Below are positions 49,722-58,868 of a stretch of 64,000 nt of DNA, one piece after another. Source of the stretch: Saccharothrix coeruleofusca (lineage in GTDB: Bacteria > Actinomycetota > Actinomycetes > Mycobacteriales > Pseudonocardiaceae). The notes under the pieces are model-generated. The model was not told where the DNA came from. It worked only from the letters and a program-made list of their open reading frames with translations, and did no database searches. A program made the translations under genes and the position numbers. Where the stretch lies: NCBI RefSeq assembly GCF_014648515.1, contig NZ_BMRG01000001.1:67052-131051 (forward strand), in the 5' to 3' direction. Every line of letters begins with the position of its first letter. Positions within the stretch are counted from its first letter, which is position 1.

Positions 49722-50110
49722 TGGGCCAGCACAGCGCCGACCCGCACCAGCCGTCCGCGGTCGAGCGGTACAAGGAGACCATCGCCATGGTGGGCGAGTC
49801 CGTGGAGCGGATGCGGGCGCGGGACCGCGCCGTGGTCCGGCAGCTGCTGGAGCGGCTGGCGGAGTCCCAGGAGCGCATGGCCGCCGCGCTGGAGCAGGAG
49901 AAGGCGGTCAAGGCGGACGTGGAGCAGTACTGGGAGGCGGCGGTGAAGGCGCTGTGGGACGAGCGGTGGACCTCCATCGGCTCGCGCCCCACCCCGGACG
50001 AGGCCGTGCCGCCCCGCCCCCAGCAGGAGTACAACGCCGCGATGGACGCCGCCTTCCACGCCCTGGAGGAGGCGCTGCAGAAGCGCTCCCTGCTGCGCCG
50101 CAAGCCCTGA
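49721..50110 (+). CDS. Coiled-coil protein of the FtsK-type module
   Basis: A 129-residue protein with a long central helix: RYKETIAMVGESVERMRARD, RAVVRQLLERLAESQERMAA and ALEQEKAVKADVEQYWEAAV, then a Pro-containing turn and a C-terminal amphipathic helix. GGAGG lies 8 nt before the ATG inside the FtsK-type gene, and the TGATG junction couples their translation. It is probably a structural adaptor of the ATPase. No named family is recognised. The compound repeat begins 6 bp after its stop. Confidence 0.75.
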   Translation: MGQHSADPHQPSAVERYKETIAMVGESVERMRARDRAVVRQLLERLAESQERMAAALEQEKAVKADVEQYWEAAVKALWDERWTSIGSRPTPDEAVPPRPQQEYNAAMDAAFHALEEALQKRSLLRRKP

Positions 50111-50115
50111 TCCCG

Positions 50116-50174
50116 CGAGCCGAGCGTTCGGACACCGCGAACCGAGGGTCCAAGCACCGCGAACCGAGCGTTCG
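50116..50174. repeat. 22-bp tandem repeat, locus C (3 units)
   Basis: Units at 50116-50130 (CGAGCCGAGCGTTCG), 50138-50152 (CGAACCGAGGGTCCA) and 50160-50174 (CGAACCGAGCGTTCG) keep the exact 22-bp period, with decay of the middle unit. They follow the FtsK module. Confidence 0.85.
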
Positions 50175-50181
50175 CGACGCC

Positions 50182-50230
50182 GGGTAGTGGTTACCGGCCG
50201 CCGGAGGCGTGCCGGGTAGTACTTGCCGAC
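50182..50230. repeat. GGGTAGTACTT repeat pair, 32-bp spacing (copy 1)
   Basis: GGGTAGTGGTTACCGGC (50182-50198) and GGGTAGTACTTGCCGAC (50214-50230) start 32 bp apart, directly after the 22-bp array. The same pair with the same spacing recurs at 61809-61857. Confidence 0.75.
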
Positions 50231-50260
50231 GCGGGGGGCGGGGCGGGCGATGATGCGGGG

Positions 50261-50986
50261 ATGCGTCGACTGCACAGCCCCGCCGACCTGGCCGACCGGA
50301 GCACCATGATCCGCTGGGCCGCCCAGGCGCTGGCCTGGGGCGGCTCCGCCTGGGCGCACGGCGGCGCGGTCGCCGTGCTGGCCCCCCGGCTCAACCGCCA
50401 CGACCGGCTGGTCCTGGACGGGCCGCCCGGCGACGTGGACGCCCTGCTGGAGCACCTGGCCGCCCCGCACCTGCGACCGCTGGTCACCACCGACCTCGCC
50501 GCGCGGCTGAGCACCCCCGCCAGGGTGGTCTTCGGGTGGATGGAGCGCGGTGGCGAGCTGGCCCCCGGCCCAGGAAGATGGCTCGCGGAGTCCGAGTGGG
50601 ACGAGGTGGAGGCGTTGCTGCGCGAGGCGAACCCGAACTCCTACGTGTGGCCGCGCGAACCCGGCCCGACGCGGTGGGCGGGGCTGCGCGTGGACGGCGG
50701 GCTGGTCGCGGTCGCCGCCGACGCCTGGTCCGCGCCGACCGCGGGCTTCCTCGCGGGCGTGGCCACGCACCCCGACCACCGCGGCCGGGGCCTGTCCACC
50801 GGGCTCTGCGCGTTCGTCGCCAGTTCGCTGCTGACCCGCCACGGCACCTGCGCCCTCATGGTCGACGCGGGCAACGCCGACGCCATCGCCGTCTACCGCA
50901 AGCTCGGCTTCGACTACCGCGGCGTGGCCGTGCTGGAGTCGCCGCGCCAGTCCACTCCAGGAAGTCCACTCAAGACAGTCCGCTGA
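50261..50986 (+). CDS. GNAT-family N-acetyltransferase
   Basis: A 241-residue protein whose C-terminal half is a GNAT domain: GFLAGVATHPDHRGRGLSTG is motif A with the acetyl-CoA-binding R/Q-x-x-G-x-G/A loop, and ALMVDAGNADAIAVYRKLGF is motif B. The N-terminal half (residues 1-110) resembles the degenerate GNAT-like half of two-domain acetyltransferases (mycothiol-synthase-like organisation). The acceptor amine is unknown. It stands 9 bp before the NADP oxidoreductase gene on the same strand. Confidence 0.83.
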   Translation: MRRLHSPADLADRSTMIRWAAQALAWGGSAWAHGGAVAVLAPRLNRHDRLVLDGPPGDVDALLEHLAAPHLRPLVTTDLAARLSTPARVVFGWMERGGELAPGPGRWLAESEWDEVEALLREANPNSYVWPREPGPTRWAGLRVDGGLVAVAADAWSAPTAGFLAGVATHPDHRGRGLSTGLCAFVASSLLTRHGTCALMVDAGNADAIAVYRKLGFDYRGVAVLESPRQSTPGSPLKTVR

Positions 50987-50995
50987 GGAGCGCCG

Positions 50996-51997
<1,002 letters not shown>

Positions 51998-52001
51998 GGC
52001 C

Positions 52002-52033
52002 GCCGGGGCCGCCCCGCGTGGGACGGCCCCGGC
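52002..52033. terminator. Bidirectional hairpin terminator
   Basis: Perfect 10-bp arms GCCGGGGCCG and CGGCCCCGGC with a 12-nt loop occupy the gap between the convergent reductase and the Gly-rich gene. Confidence 0.65.
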
Positions 52034-52039
52034 TCCGCG

Positions 52040-53884
52040 TCACTCGCCGATGACCGGCTTGGCCGCCCTGGGCGGCTCCTCGATCAGCGGGTCGCCCTCG
52101 ATGCGGACCTTGCGCTGGTGGTCCTTGGCGTCGCCGCCCTGCGGGGGCATCCCCGCCATCGGCGCGCCCATCATGCCCATGCCGCCACCCGCGGCGGGCC
52201 GACCACCCGCCGCGGCGCCCGCCGGGCCGCCCGTGGCGGGGCCGCCGCCGGAACCGGGGGGCAGGACGCCGGACGCGCCACCCGCCTGCGGCATCGGGTT
52301 GCCGCCCGCGCCACCGCCGCCGGAACCGCCGATGCCCGCACCCGCGCCGCCACCGCCGAAACCGCCCGCGCCGCCACCGCCGAAGCCACCTGCGGCACCA
52401 CCACCACCGCCGCCGCCCGCGCCGCCCGCCTTGTCGAGGTTGAGGTCGGGCGCGCTGAACGACCGCGCCGGGGGCGCGGTGGGCGTGCCGCCGCCGTCCG
52501 CCGTGGTGGCGTGCGTGGTGTCGGCGCCGCGGCTCGCGGGCGGGGTGTAGGCGGGCGGGGTGTAGACCGGCGGCGTGTAGCCCGACGGGGGCGGGGTGGT
52601 ACCGCCCGGAGTGGTGCCGCCGGGGGTGTTCGGCACCCAGCGGCCCGGCTCCCAGTGCCCGCCGGTGCTGCCACCGGAACCACCGGAACCACCGCTGCCG
52701 CCGCCAGGGGTGCCCCCTGGAGTGCCACCGGGCGCGCCGGGGCCGTAGCCGGGGGTGCCGGGACCGTAGCCGGGGGTGCCGACCCGCGGCGGCTGGGCCA
52801 CCGGACCGCCGGAGTTGCCGGGGTACGGGTACGGCTGCGCCCGCATCCACTGGTCGGTGCCGCCCACCTGCGGCGGCGGGCTGACCACCGGCCCGCCCGG
52901 CTGACCGGGGTGGGGCTGCGGCGAGGTCCACCCGCCGGTGCCGCCGACCTGCGGCGGCTGGTTGACCACCGGCCCCGCGCCGTGGCTGCCGCTGGGGTTG
53001 GTCGCGCCGCCGGACCCGGAGGTGTACCGGTCGCGCGCGTTGCGGTCCATCTGCGCCAGCTGCTCCTGCGTCAGCCCGACCCCGCCCTGGCTCAGCCGGG
53101 GCCCGCTGCCGCCGCCCGTCCGGTTGGAGTTGGTCATCGCGGTGATGGCCTGCAGGATCTGCTTGGCGGTCTGCGCGATCTGCGCGACCGAGCGGATCAG
53201 CTCGATCAGCTTCTTCAGCGAGTTGGCCAGCTTCTGCAGGAAGTCCGCGAGCTTCTTGGCGTAGTTGCAGGCCATCTGCACGATGTCGGCGATGGCCGCG
53301 CCGATGGCCGCGCCGAAGGTCAGGAACGACGCCGACAGCCACTGGATGATCCGCATGACCATGTCCGACACGGCCTTGCCGATCAGGTCCATGATGGCCT
53401 TGCGGACCGTGGCCACCAGCTCGCCCGCGCCCTTGGCCGCGCGCGAGATGCCCTGCGTGGCCTTGGCCAGCGTCTCCAGGCCGCTGGCGTGCTTGGCGGC
53501 CGCCGCGCGGTAGCCGTCGGCGGAGCGGCCCGCCCAGCCGCGGGTCTCCTCCACGGCGGTGCGCCGGTAGTCCGCGACCACGCTCTCGACCTGCTTGGCC
53601 GCCGAGGCCCAGCTCTCGGACATCCTGGCGATGGCCTGCGGGTCGCCCAGCAGCGCGTCGAACGGCTCGCGCAGGAAGTCCACGTGCTGGATGGCCCAGC
53701 TGAACCCGGCCGACAGGAAGCCCGACAGCGGGTTGGCGGCCAGCCCGACGATGCCCATGGCGGTGTTGGCCATGCCCAGCCCGGCGGAGACCCAGTCGCC
53801 GCGCTCGACCGCCGCGACCGTGCCCTGCACGTCGTTGACCAGGTAGGCCGGGTCGCGGCCCTGAGTGGTGGCCTGGGTGCTCAT
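52040..53884 (-). CDS. WXG/PPE-like Gly-Pro-rich type VII secretion substrate candidate
   Basis: A 614-residue protein. Residues 1 to about 275 are helical, with the WXG-type turn TRGWAGRSADGYRAAAAKHA and hydrophobic helices (WLSASFLTFGAAIGAAIADI). The remainder is low-complexity: PGGTPGGT, PPVYTPPAYTPP, GGGGAGGFGGGGAGG tracts, then a charged tail (KVRIEGDPLIEEPP). This head-plus-flexible-tail form is typical of EspB/PPE-like secreted ESX substrates of Pseudonocardiales. Its ATG overlaps the EspC-like stop by 4 bp, and a YbaB gene lies upstream. An in-frame extension past 53884 is rejected. Confidence 0.78.
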   Translation of the reverse strand: MSTQATTQGRDPAYLVNDVQGTVAAVERGDWVSAGLGMANTAMGIVGLAANPLSGFLSAGFSWAIQHVDFLREPFDALLGDPQAIARMSESWASAAKQVESVVADYRRTAVEETRGWAGRSADGYRAAAAKHASGLETLAKATQGISRAAKGAGELVATVRKAIMDLIGKAVSDMVMRIIQWLSASFLTFGAAIGAAIADIVQMACNYAKKLADFLQKLANSLKKLIELIRSVAQIAQTAKQILQAITAMTNSNRTGGGSGPRLSQGGVGLTQEQLAQMDRNARDRYTSGSGGATNPSGSHGAGPVVNQPPQVGGTGGWTSPQPHPGQPGGPVVSPPPQVGGTDQWMRAQPYPYPGNSGGPVAQPPRVGTPGYGPGTPGYGPGAPGGTPGGTPGGGSGGSGGSGGSTGGHWEPGRWVPNTPGGTTPGGTTPPPSGYTPPVYTPPAYTPPASRGADTTHATTADGGGTPTAPPARSFSAPDLNLDKAGGAGGGGGGGAAGGFGGGGAGGFGGGGAGAGIGGSGGGGAGGNPMPQAGGASGVLPPGSGGGPATGGPAGAAAGGRPAAGGGMGMMGAPMAGMPPQGGDAKDHQRKVRIEGDPLIEEPPRAAKPVIGE

Positions 53885-54189
53885 CCGCGCGCTCCTCCGG
53901 TGAACCCGAACGCGTTGTCCAGGTCGACGTTCTCGTAGAGGTCGGCGACCTCCTTGAGGCCCTGGCACATGTCCGCGACGGTCTCGGTGGCCTGGCCGAG
54001 GATGTCCTGGGACGCGCCGGCGGTCTTGAGCAGGAACTGCGCCAGGAAGGAACCGAAGACGCCGAAGGCCTCGGTCGACAGCGAGGGGTCGGCGGTCCGG
54101 GTGGCCGCGAGCATCCGCTGGGTCAACTGGTCGACGGTGCCCGCGTGCGCCCGGATCTGCTCCGGGCTGACGTGGAACGAGTGGAACAT
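53881..54189 (-). CDS. EspC-like (DUF2580) ESX-associated protein
   Basis: A 102-residue protein: FHVSPEQIRAHAGTVDQLTQ, EAFGVFGSFLAQFLLKTAG and MCQGLKEVADLYENVD, the DUF2580/EspC pattern of a helical hairpin ending in a D/Y-containing segment. In mycobacteria EspC is a co-secreted partner of ESX-1. Here it overlaps the Gly-rich gene by 4 bp and lies 17 bp after the YbaB-like gene, so the three form one operon and the two substrate-like products are probably made together. Confidence 0.8.
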   Translation of the reverse strand: MFHSFHVSPEQIRAHAGTVDQLTQRMLAATRTADPSLSTEAFGVFGSFLAQFLLKTAGASQDILGQATETVADMCQGLKEVADLYENVDLDNAFGFTGGARG

Positions 54190-54206
54190 GTCCCTCTACC
54201 CCCTGC

Positions 54207-54650
54207 TCAGGCCATCACGTCGGGTGGGTTGGTGAAGTACTCGTCATCGGGCCTGGTGTCTCGACGCTGCAGCTCCGGCTGCGGTTCCACGGCGTCCGTG
54301 CCGTCACCCGAATAGCCGTTGGGCATCTTCGCCTTGACGAACTCCAGCGCCGGGCTGTCGCCCACGAACTCGGTCATGATCTCGACCACCTGGCCCGCCG
54401 CGGCGCGCTGCGCCTGCGCGGCGGCGGCCATGACGGCGCTGGCGATGCGCTCGGGGTCCTCACCGCGCAGGCCGGGCCGCAGGATCAGGTCGGTCAGCGC
54501 GCCCGAGGCGTTGACCGACACGGTGACCAGGCCGTCCGGGGAGGTCGCGCTGCCGCCCACCCCGCCGAGGCGGGTCTCCACCTCCGCGGCGCCGCGCTTG
54601 GCCTGCTCGATCTTCTGCCCGTACTGGGCGAGCCACTGGTCCGGCTCCAT
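54207..54650 (-). CDS. YbaB/EbfC-like protein (EspL-like)
   Basis: About 147 residues with the YbaB fold: WLAQYGQKIEQAKRGAAEVE, SPDGLVTVSVNASGALTDLI and RIASAVMAAAAQAQRAAAGQ. A C-terminal extension (EPQPELQRRDTRPDDEYF) is acidic and Pro-rich. YbaB proteins bind DNA; EspL of the mycobacterial ESX-1 region is a YbaB homologue. ATG 54650 follows GAGGGG by 5 nt; a GTG at 54656 is the alternative. It is the first gene of the EspC/Gly-rich operon. Confidence 0.82.
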   Translation of the reverse strand: MEPDQWLAQYGQKIEQAKRGAAEVETRLGGVGGSATSPDGLVTVSVNASGALTDLILRPGLRGEDPERIASAVMAAAAQAQRAAAGQVVEIMTEFVGDSPALEFVKAKMPNGYSGDGTDAVEPQPELQRRDTRPDDEYFTNPPDVMA

Positions 54651-54843
54651 GTCCACCCCTCACCGCAACGGGCTGGCTGCCCTGGTGCGCATTCGACTCG
54701 TCGAGAGTTCGTTTCGGTTCCGGGCTGCGGATCGTTTCACCGAATCGTGATTTGGGGTACGGGCGCTGCTCATGCTGGGCCGTTCAGCGCAATCGCCAGG
54801 TTGTTTGCTTGCCGATTCGTTGGGTTTTCGCAACACTTCGTCC

Positions 54844-55104
54844 ATGAGTCCGGTTCGCCGGGGGTCCGAACAGCGCATCCACAACCGGATGCAGGTCCTG
54901 CGCGCGGAGCGCGGTATGACCAGAGCCGCGTTGGCGGAGGCCGTCGAGGTCAACCCGCAGACCATCGGGGCGCTGGAGCGGGGCGACCACTACCCCAGCC
55001 TGGACCTGGCGCTGCGCATCTGCGAGGTGTTCGGGCTGCCGGTGGAGGCGGTGTTCAGCCGCACCCCCTTCGAGCCGCTGTCGACGCAGGTCTACGGCGG
55101 TTGA
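54844..55104 (+). CDS. Small XRE-family regulator of ABC exporter
   Basis: An 86-residue Cro/C1 HTH: IHNRMQVLRAERGMTRAALA, EAVEVNPQTIGALERGDHYP and SLDLALRICEVFGLPVEAVF. It is the YozG/ImmR-like compact form often found in front of ABC-2 exporters. The next gene starts 19 bp later, so it is the first gene of a three-gene operon. It probably controls exporter expression. An in-frame ATG at codon 16 is an alternative start. Confidence 0.85.
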   Translation: MSPVRRGSEQRIHNRMQVLRAERGMTRAALAEAVEVNPQTIGALERGDHYPSLDLALRICEVFGLPVEAVFSRTPFEPLSTQVYGG

Positions 55105-55123
55105 CGACGTGAGGAGAGCGACC

Positions 55124-56035
55124 GTGGCACACGGGGTGCTGGAGATCGACCGCGTCTCCAAGCGCTACGGGGACGTCGTGGCCCTGCGCGAGATGACCTT
55201 CCAGGTCCACCCCGGCGAGCTGTTCGGCTTCGTCGGCAGCAACGGCGCGGGCAAGACCACGACCATGCGCATCGCGCTGGGCGTGCTGGCCGCCGACTCC
55301 GGCGAGGTGCGCTGGAACGGCGAGCCGATCACCCTGGAGACCCGCAGGCGCATCGGCTACATGCCCGAGGAGCGCGGCCTCTACCCCCGGATGAAGGTGC
55401 TGGAGCAGCTGGTCTACCTGGCCGAGCTGCACGGGCTGTCCCCCGCCGAGGCGCGGCGCTCCGCGGAGGCGTGGATCACCCGGCTCGGGGTGCGCGAGCG
55501 GCGCGGCGACGAGGTGCAGAAGCTCAGCCTGGGCAACCAGCAGCGGGTGCAGCTGGCCGCGGCGCTGGTGCACCAGCCGGAGGTGCTGGTGCTCGACGAG
55601 CCGTTCTCCGGGCTGGACCCGGTGGCCGTGGACGTGATGAGCCAGGTGCTGCGGGAGAAGGCCGCCGAGGGCGTGCCCGTGGTGTTCTCCAGCCACCAGC
55701 TGGACCTGGTGGAGCGGCTGTGCGACCGGGTGGGCATCGTGCGCGGCGGCTCGCTGGTGGCCTGCGGCACGGTCGACGAGCTGCGCGCGGGCGGCGACTC
55801 GCGGCTGGTGGTGCACGCGCCCGCCGCGCCGCCGGGCTGGGCCGACGGGCTGGCGGGCGTGCGGTCCGCGCACGTCAGCGGCGGCCGGACGGTGCTCGAA
55901 CTGGCCCCCGACGCGGACGACCAGGTGGTGCTGCGCGCGGCGCTGGCCACCGGGCCGGTGCACGAGTTCACCCGGCAGCGGCCGTCGCTGACCGAGCTGT
56001 TCCGCAGCGTCGTGACGGAGGAGAACGCCGCATGA
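55124..56035 (+). CDS. ABC exporter ATP-binding protein (NatA-like)
   Basis: A 303-residue ATPase. Walker A is GSNGAGKTTT, the signature is KLSLGNQQRVQLAAALV (LSLGN in place of LSGGQ), Walker B is VLVLDEPFSGLDPVA, and the H-loop is VVFSSHQLDLVE. A C-terminal domain of about 85 residues follows. GTG 55124 is chosen because GAGGAGA lies 8 nt upstream; an earlier GTG at 55109 overlaps it. It overlaps the permease gene by 4 bp and energises it. Confidence 0.92.
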   Translation: MAHGVLEIDRVSKRYGDVVALREMTFQVHPGELFGFVGSNGAGKTTTMRIALGVLAADSGEVRWNGEPITLETRRRIGYMPEERGLYPRMKVLEQLVYLAELHGLSPAEARRSAEAWITRLGVRERRGDEVQKLSLGNQQRVQLAAALVHQPEVLVLDEPFSGLDPVAVDVMSQVLREKAAEGVPVVFSSHQLDLVERLCDRVGIVRGGSLVACGTVDELRAGGDSRLVVHAPAAPPGWADGLAGVRSAHVSGGRTVLELAPDADDQVVLRAALATGPVHEFTRQRPSLTELFRSVVTEENAA

Positions 56036-57222
56036 GCACCCTCACCCCCGGCCGCGCGGTGTTCCTGGTCGCGCGCCGGGAATTCCTGACCCGAGTGCGC
56101 GCCAAGTCGTTCCTGTGGGGCACGGTGGTCATCGTGGCCGTGCTGGCGGGCTACGTGCTGCTGCAGGCGGTGCTGTTCGACCGGGTGGGGCGCGACGTGG
56201 TGGCGTTCAACGGCCAGGCCACCGCGCTGGCCGGGGCGGTGGAGCAGACCGCGCAGTCGCTGAGCTACGACATCGAGGTGGTGGACGCGGCCGACGTGGC
56301 CGACGCCGAGCGGCGGGTGCGCGAGGGCGAGCTGGACGCGCTGGTGACCGGCGCGGCGGACGCGCTGCGCGTGGTGGTCAAGGACCGGCTCGACGAGCAG
56401 CTGCGCACCGCGCTGGACCTGGTGGTCAAGCAGCAGGTGCTCAGCGCGCAGCTGGCCGAGGCGGGGCTGGACCCGGCCACGGTCACCGCGAACGTGGCGC
56501 GGGCGCAGACCGCCGTGGTGGCGCTGGAGCCCGAGGACGACCAGGAGGGGCCGCGGCTGGCCATCGGCCTGGTGATCGCCGGGCTGCTGTACTACTCGCT
56601 GCTGGTCTACGGGACGATGGTGGCCCAGGGCGTGGTGGAGGAGAAGTCCAGCCGGGTGGTGGAGCTGCTGCTGGCCACGCTGCGGCCGTGGCAGCTGCTG
56701 CTGGGCAAGGTGGTCGGGCTGGGCGCGGTCGGGCTGGTCCAGCTGCTGCTGATCGGCGGGCTGGGGGTGCTGCTGTCCTCGCTGTCGGGCGTGCTCGACG
56801 TGGCCGGGCTGGCGGGCGGGGCGCTGGCCACCGGCGTGCTGTGGTACCTGCTCGGGTTCTTCCTCTACGCCACGGTGTTCGCCGCGGCGGCCTCGCTGGT
56901 CTCCCGCCAGGAGGAGCTGCAGTCGGTGCTCACGCCGATCAGCATGGTGATCATCATCGCCTTCGTGGTCGGCATCAACCTGATGATCCAGGACCCGTCG
57001 GGGACCGCGGTGACGGTGCTGTCGCTGCTGCCGCCGTTCGCGCCGATCATGATGCCGGGCCGGATGGCGGTCGGTGTGGCGCCCGCGTGGCAGGTGCTGC
57101 TGGCGGTGCTGCTGGCGCTGCTGGCGATCGCGGCCATCACGTGGCTGGGCGGCAGGGTCTACGCCAACGCGGTGCTGCGCACCGGCGCGCGGGTCCGGCT
57201 GCGCGACGCGCTGCGCCCCTGA
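56032..57222 (+). CDS. ABC-2 type exporter permease (NatB-like)
   Basis: A 396-residue membrane protein. One N-terminal segment (TVVIVAVLAGYVLLQAVLF) is followed by an outside domain to about residue 175, then five or six more segments (LAIGLVIAGLLYYSLLVYGT, VGLGAVGLVQLLLIGGLGVL, SMVIIIAFVVGINLMI, VLLAVLLALLAIAAITWLGG). The motif VVEEKSSRVVELLLATLRPW is the conserved cytoplasmic helix of ABC-2/NatB permeases. The exported substrate (sodium, peptide or drug) cannot be decided. A strong hairpin follows. Confidence 0.9.
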   Translation: MSTLTPGRAVFLVARREFLTRVRAKSFLWGTVVIVAVLAGYVLLQAVLFDRVGRDVVAFNGQATALAGAVEQTAQSLSYDIEVVDAADVADAERRVREGELDALVTGAADALRVVVKDRLDEQLRTALDLVVKQQVLSAQLAEAGLDPATVTANVARAQTAVVALEPEDDQEGPRLAIGLVIAGLLYYSLLVYGTMVAQGVVEEKSSRVVELLLATLRPWQLLLGKVVGLGAVGLVQLLLIGGLGVLLSSLSGVLDVAGLAGGALATGVLWYLLGFFLYATVFAAAASLVSRQEELQSVLTPISMVIIIAFVVGINLMIQDPSGTAVTVLSLLPPFAPIMMPGRMAVGVAPAWQVLLAVLLALLAIAAITWLGGRVYANAVLRTGARVRLRDALRP

Positions 57223-57239
57223 CAGTCCACAGAGGACGG

Positions 57240-57271
57240 AAAGGCCCGCACCCCTTGGGGCGCGGGCCTTT
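57240..57271. terminator. Bidirectional intrinsic terminator
   Basis: Perfect 10-bp arms AAAGGCCCGC and GCGGGCCTTT, with inner CCCC/GGGG pairing, give A and T runs at both flanks. It separates the exporter operon from the convergent citrate synthase gene. Confidence 0.85.
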
Positions 57272-57287
57272 CTCGTCGCGGAACCGG

Positions 57288-58601
57288 TCAGCGCTGGTCC
57301 ATCGGCACGAAGTCGCGCGACGGCGAGCCGACGTAGACCTGGCGCGGGCGGCCGATCTTGGTGGCCGGGTCCTTGATCATCTCGCGCCAGTGCGCGATCC
57401 AGCCCGGCAGCCTGCCCAGTGCGAACAGGACGGTGAAGAACTTCGTGGGGAAGCCCATCGCCCGGTAGATCAACCCGGTGTAGAAGTCCACGTTCGGGTA
57501 CAGCTTGCGCTCGATGAAGTAGTCGTCCGCGAGCGCGGTCTCCTCGAGCTTCTTGGCGATGTCGAGCAGCTGGTCGTCGCCGCCCAGCTTGCCCAGGATC
57601 TCGTCCGCGGTCTTCTTGATGATGGCGGCGCGCGGGTCGTAGTTCTTGTAGACCCGGTGGCCGAAGCCCATCAGGCGGACGCCGTCCTCCTTGTTCTTCA
57701 CCTTGCGCACGAAGGCTTCCACGTCGCCGCCCTCGTCGCGGATCTTCTCCAGCATCTCCAGCACCGCGCTGTTCGCGCCGCCGTGCAGCGGGCCGAACAG
57801 GGCGTTGATGCCCGCGGAGATGGAGGCGAACAGGTTCGCCTCGGAGGAGCCCACCAGGCGCACCGTGGAGGTGGAGCAGTTCTGCTCGTGGTCGGCGTGC
57901 AGCACGAACAGCAGGTCCAGCGCGCGGACCAGGTCCGGGTCGACGTCGTAGGGCTCGGCCGGGAAGCCGAAGGTCAGCCGCAGGAAGTTCTCCACCAGGC
58001 CCAGCGAGTTGTCCGGGTAGAGGAACGGCTGGCCGACCGACTTCTTGTAGGCGTAGGCGGCGATGGTCGGCACCTTGGCCAGCAGCCGGATGGTGGAGAT
58101 CTCCACCTGCTTGTCGTCGAAGGGGCTCAGGCTGTCCTGGTAGAAGGTGGACAGCGCGGACACCGCGGAGGACAGCACCGGCATCGGGTGCGCGTCGCGC
58201 GGGAAGCCGTCGAAGAACCGCTTGAGGTCCTCGTGCAGCAGGGTGTGCCTGCTGATCTTGGAGGAGAACTCGTCCAGCTGCGCCTGCGTGGGCAGCTCGC
58301 CGTAGATCAGCAGGTAGCTGACCTCCAGGAAGTTGGACTTCTCGGCGAGCTGCTCGATGGGGTAGCCCCGGTAGCGCAAGATGCCCGCGTCACCGTCGAT
58401 GTAGGTGATCTCGGACGCGCAGGAGGCGGTGTTGACGAAGCCGCTGTCCAGGGTTACCAGGCCGGTGTTGGCCAGGAGTTTGCCGAGATCGATGCCGGGC
58501 GCACCCTCGGTGGCGGGCACCACCCTCATCTCGTGCTCTCCGCCCTGGTGGCGCAGCGCGACGGTACGGGTGTCGTTCGGCGCAGTCGTCGCGTCGGGCA
58601 T
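57288..58601 (-). CDS. gltA: Citrate synthase
   Basis: A 437-residue hexameric-type (bacterial type II) citrate synthase. The active-site residues are His in LHADHEQNCSTSTVR, His in GPLHGGANSAVLEML and Asp in NVDFYTGLIYRAMG. The N-terminal beta domain (ALRHQGGEHEMRVVPATEGA) is present, as in NADH-sensitive relatives. It condenses acetyl-CoA and oxaloacetate to start the TCA cycle. The 267-bp upstream region carries CCACAGCTGTGG at 58744-58755. The gene is monocistronic. Confidence 0.97.
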   Translation of the reverse strand: MPDATTAPNDTRTVALRHQGGEHEMRVVPATEGAPGIDLGKLLANTGLVTLDSGFVNTASCASEITYIDGDAGILRYRGYPIEQLAEKSNFLEVSYLLIYGELPTQAQLDEFSSKISRHTLLHEDLKRFFDGFPRDAHPMPVLSSAVSALSTFYQDSLSPFDDKQVEISTIRLLAKVPTIAAYAYKKSVGQPFLYPDNSLGLVENFLRLTFGFPAEPYDVDPDLVRALDLLFVLHADHEQNCSTSTVRLVGSSEANLFASISAGINALFGPLHGGANSAVLEMLEKIRDEGGDVEAFVRKVKNKEDGVRLMGFGHRVYKNYDPRAAIIKKTADEILGKLGGDDQLLDIAKKLEETALADDYFIERKLYPNVDFYTGLIYRAMGFPTKFFTVLFALGRLPGWIAHWREMIKDPATKIGRPRQVYVGSPSRDFVPMDQR

Positions 58602-58868
58602 ACGGAGTCCCTCTCACGCTAGGCGGGGTGGCGCGTGCGGATCTCGCACAACGGCACTGCCGGACCTGACGGCCCCGTACCGCAGCACCACCCCGTTGGG
58701 GTCCTGACAGTTCCTGCCACGCTAGTCGGCGGGCAACCCCGCTCCACAGCTGTGGCGTGACCGGTTCTGCCAGATGGGACCGGCATCACACAGGGATGCA
58801 GTGGTGGCTAGCGCGCGTGTCCACCGTAGCCCTTGCGGGGGGTTCCTCCACCTCGGGAGAGGTGAGAC
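58602..58868. other. 267-bp region upstream of gltA
   Basis: No gene seen. It contains the 12-bp palindrome CCACAGCTGTGG (58744-58755), also present at 11952-11963, and the promoter of gltA. Confidence 0.5.

Noticed and set aside
52040-52780. Gly/Pro-rich tract as a frameshifted or non-coding region
   Set aside because: The frame stays open with consistent codon bias to a charged conserved-looking tail. Low complexity is typical of secreted ESX-type proteins.
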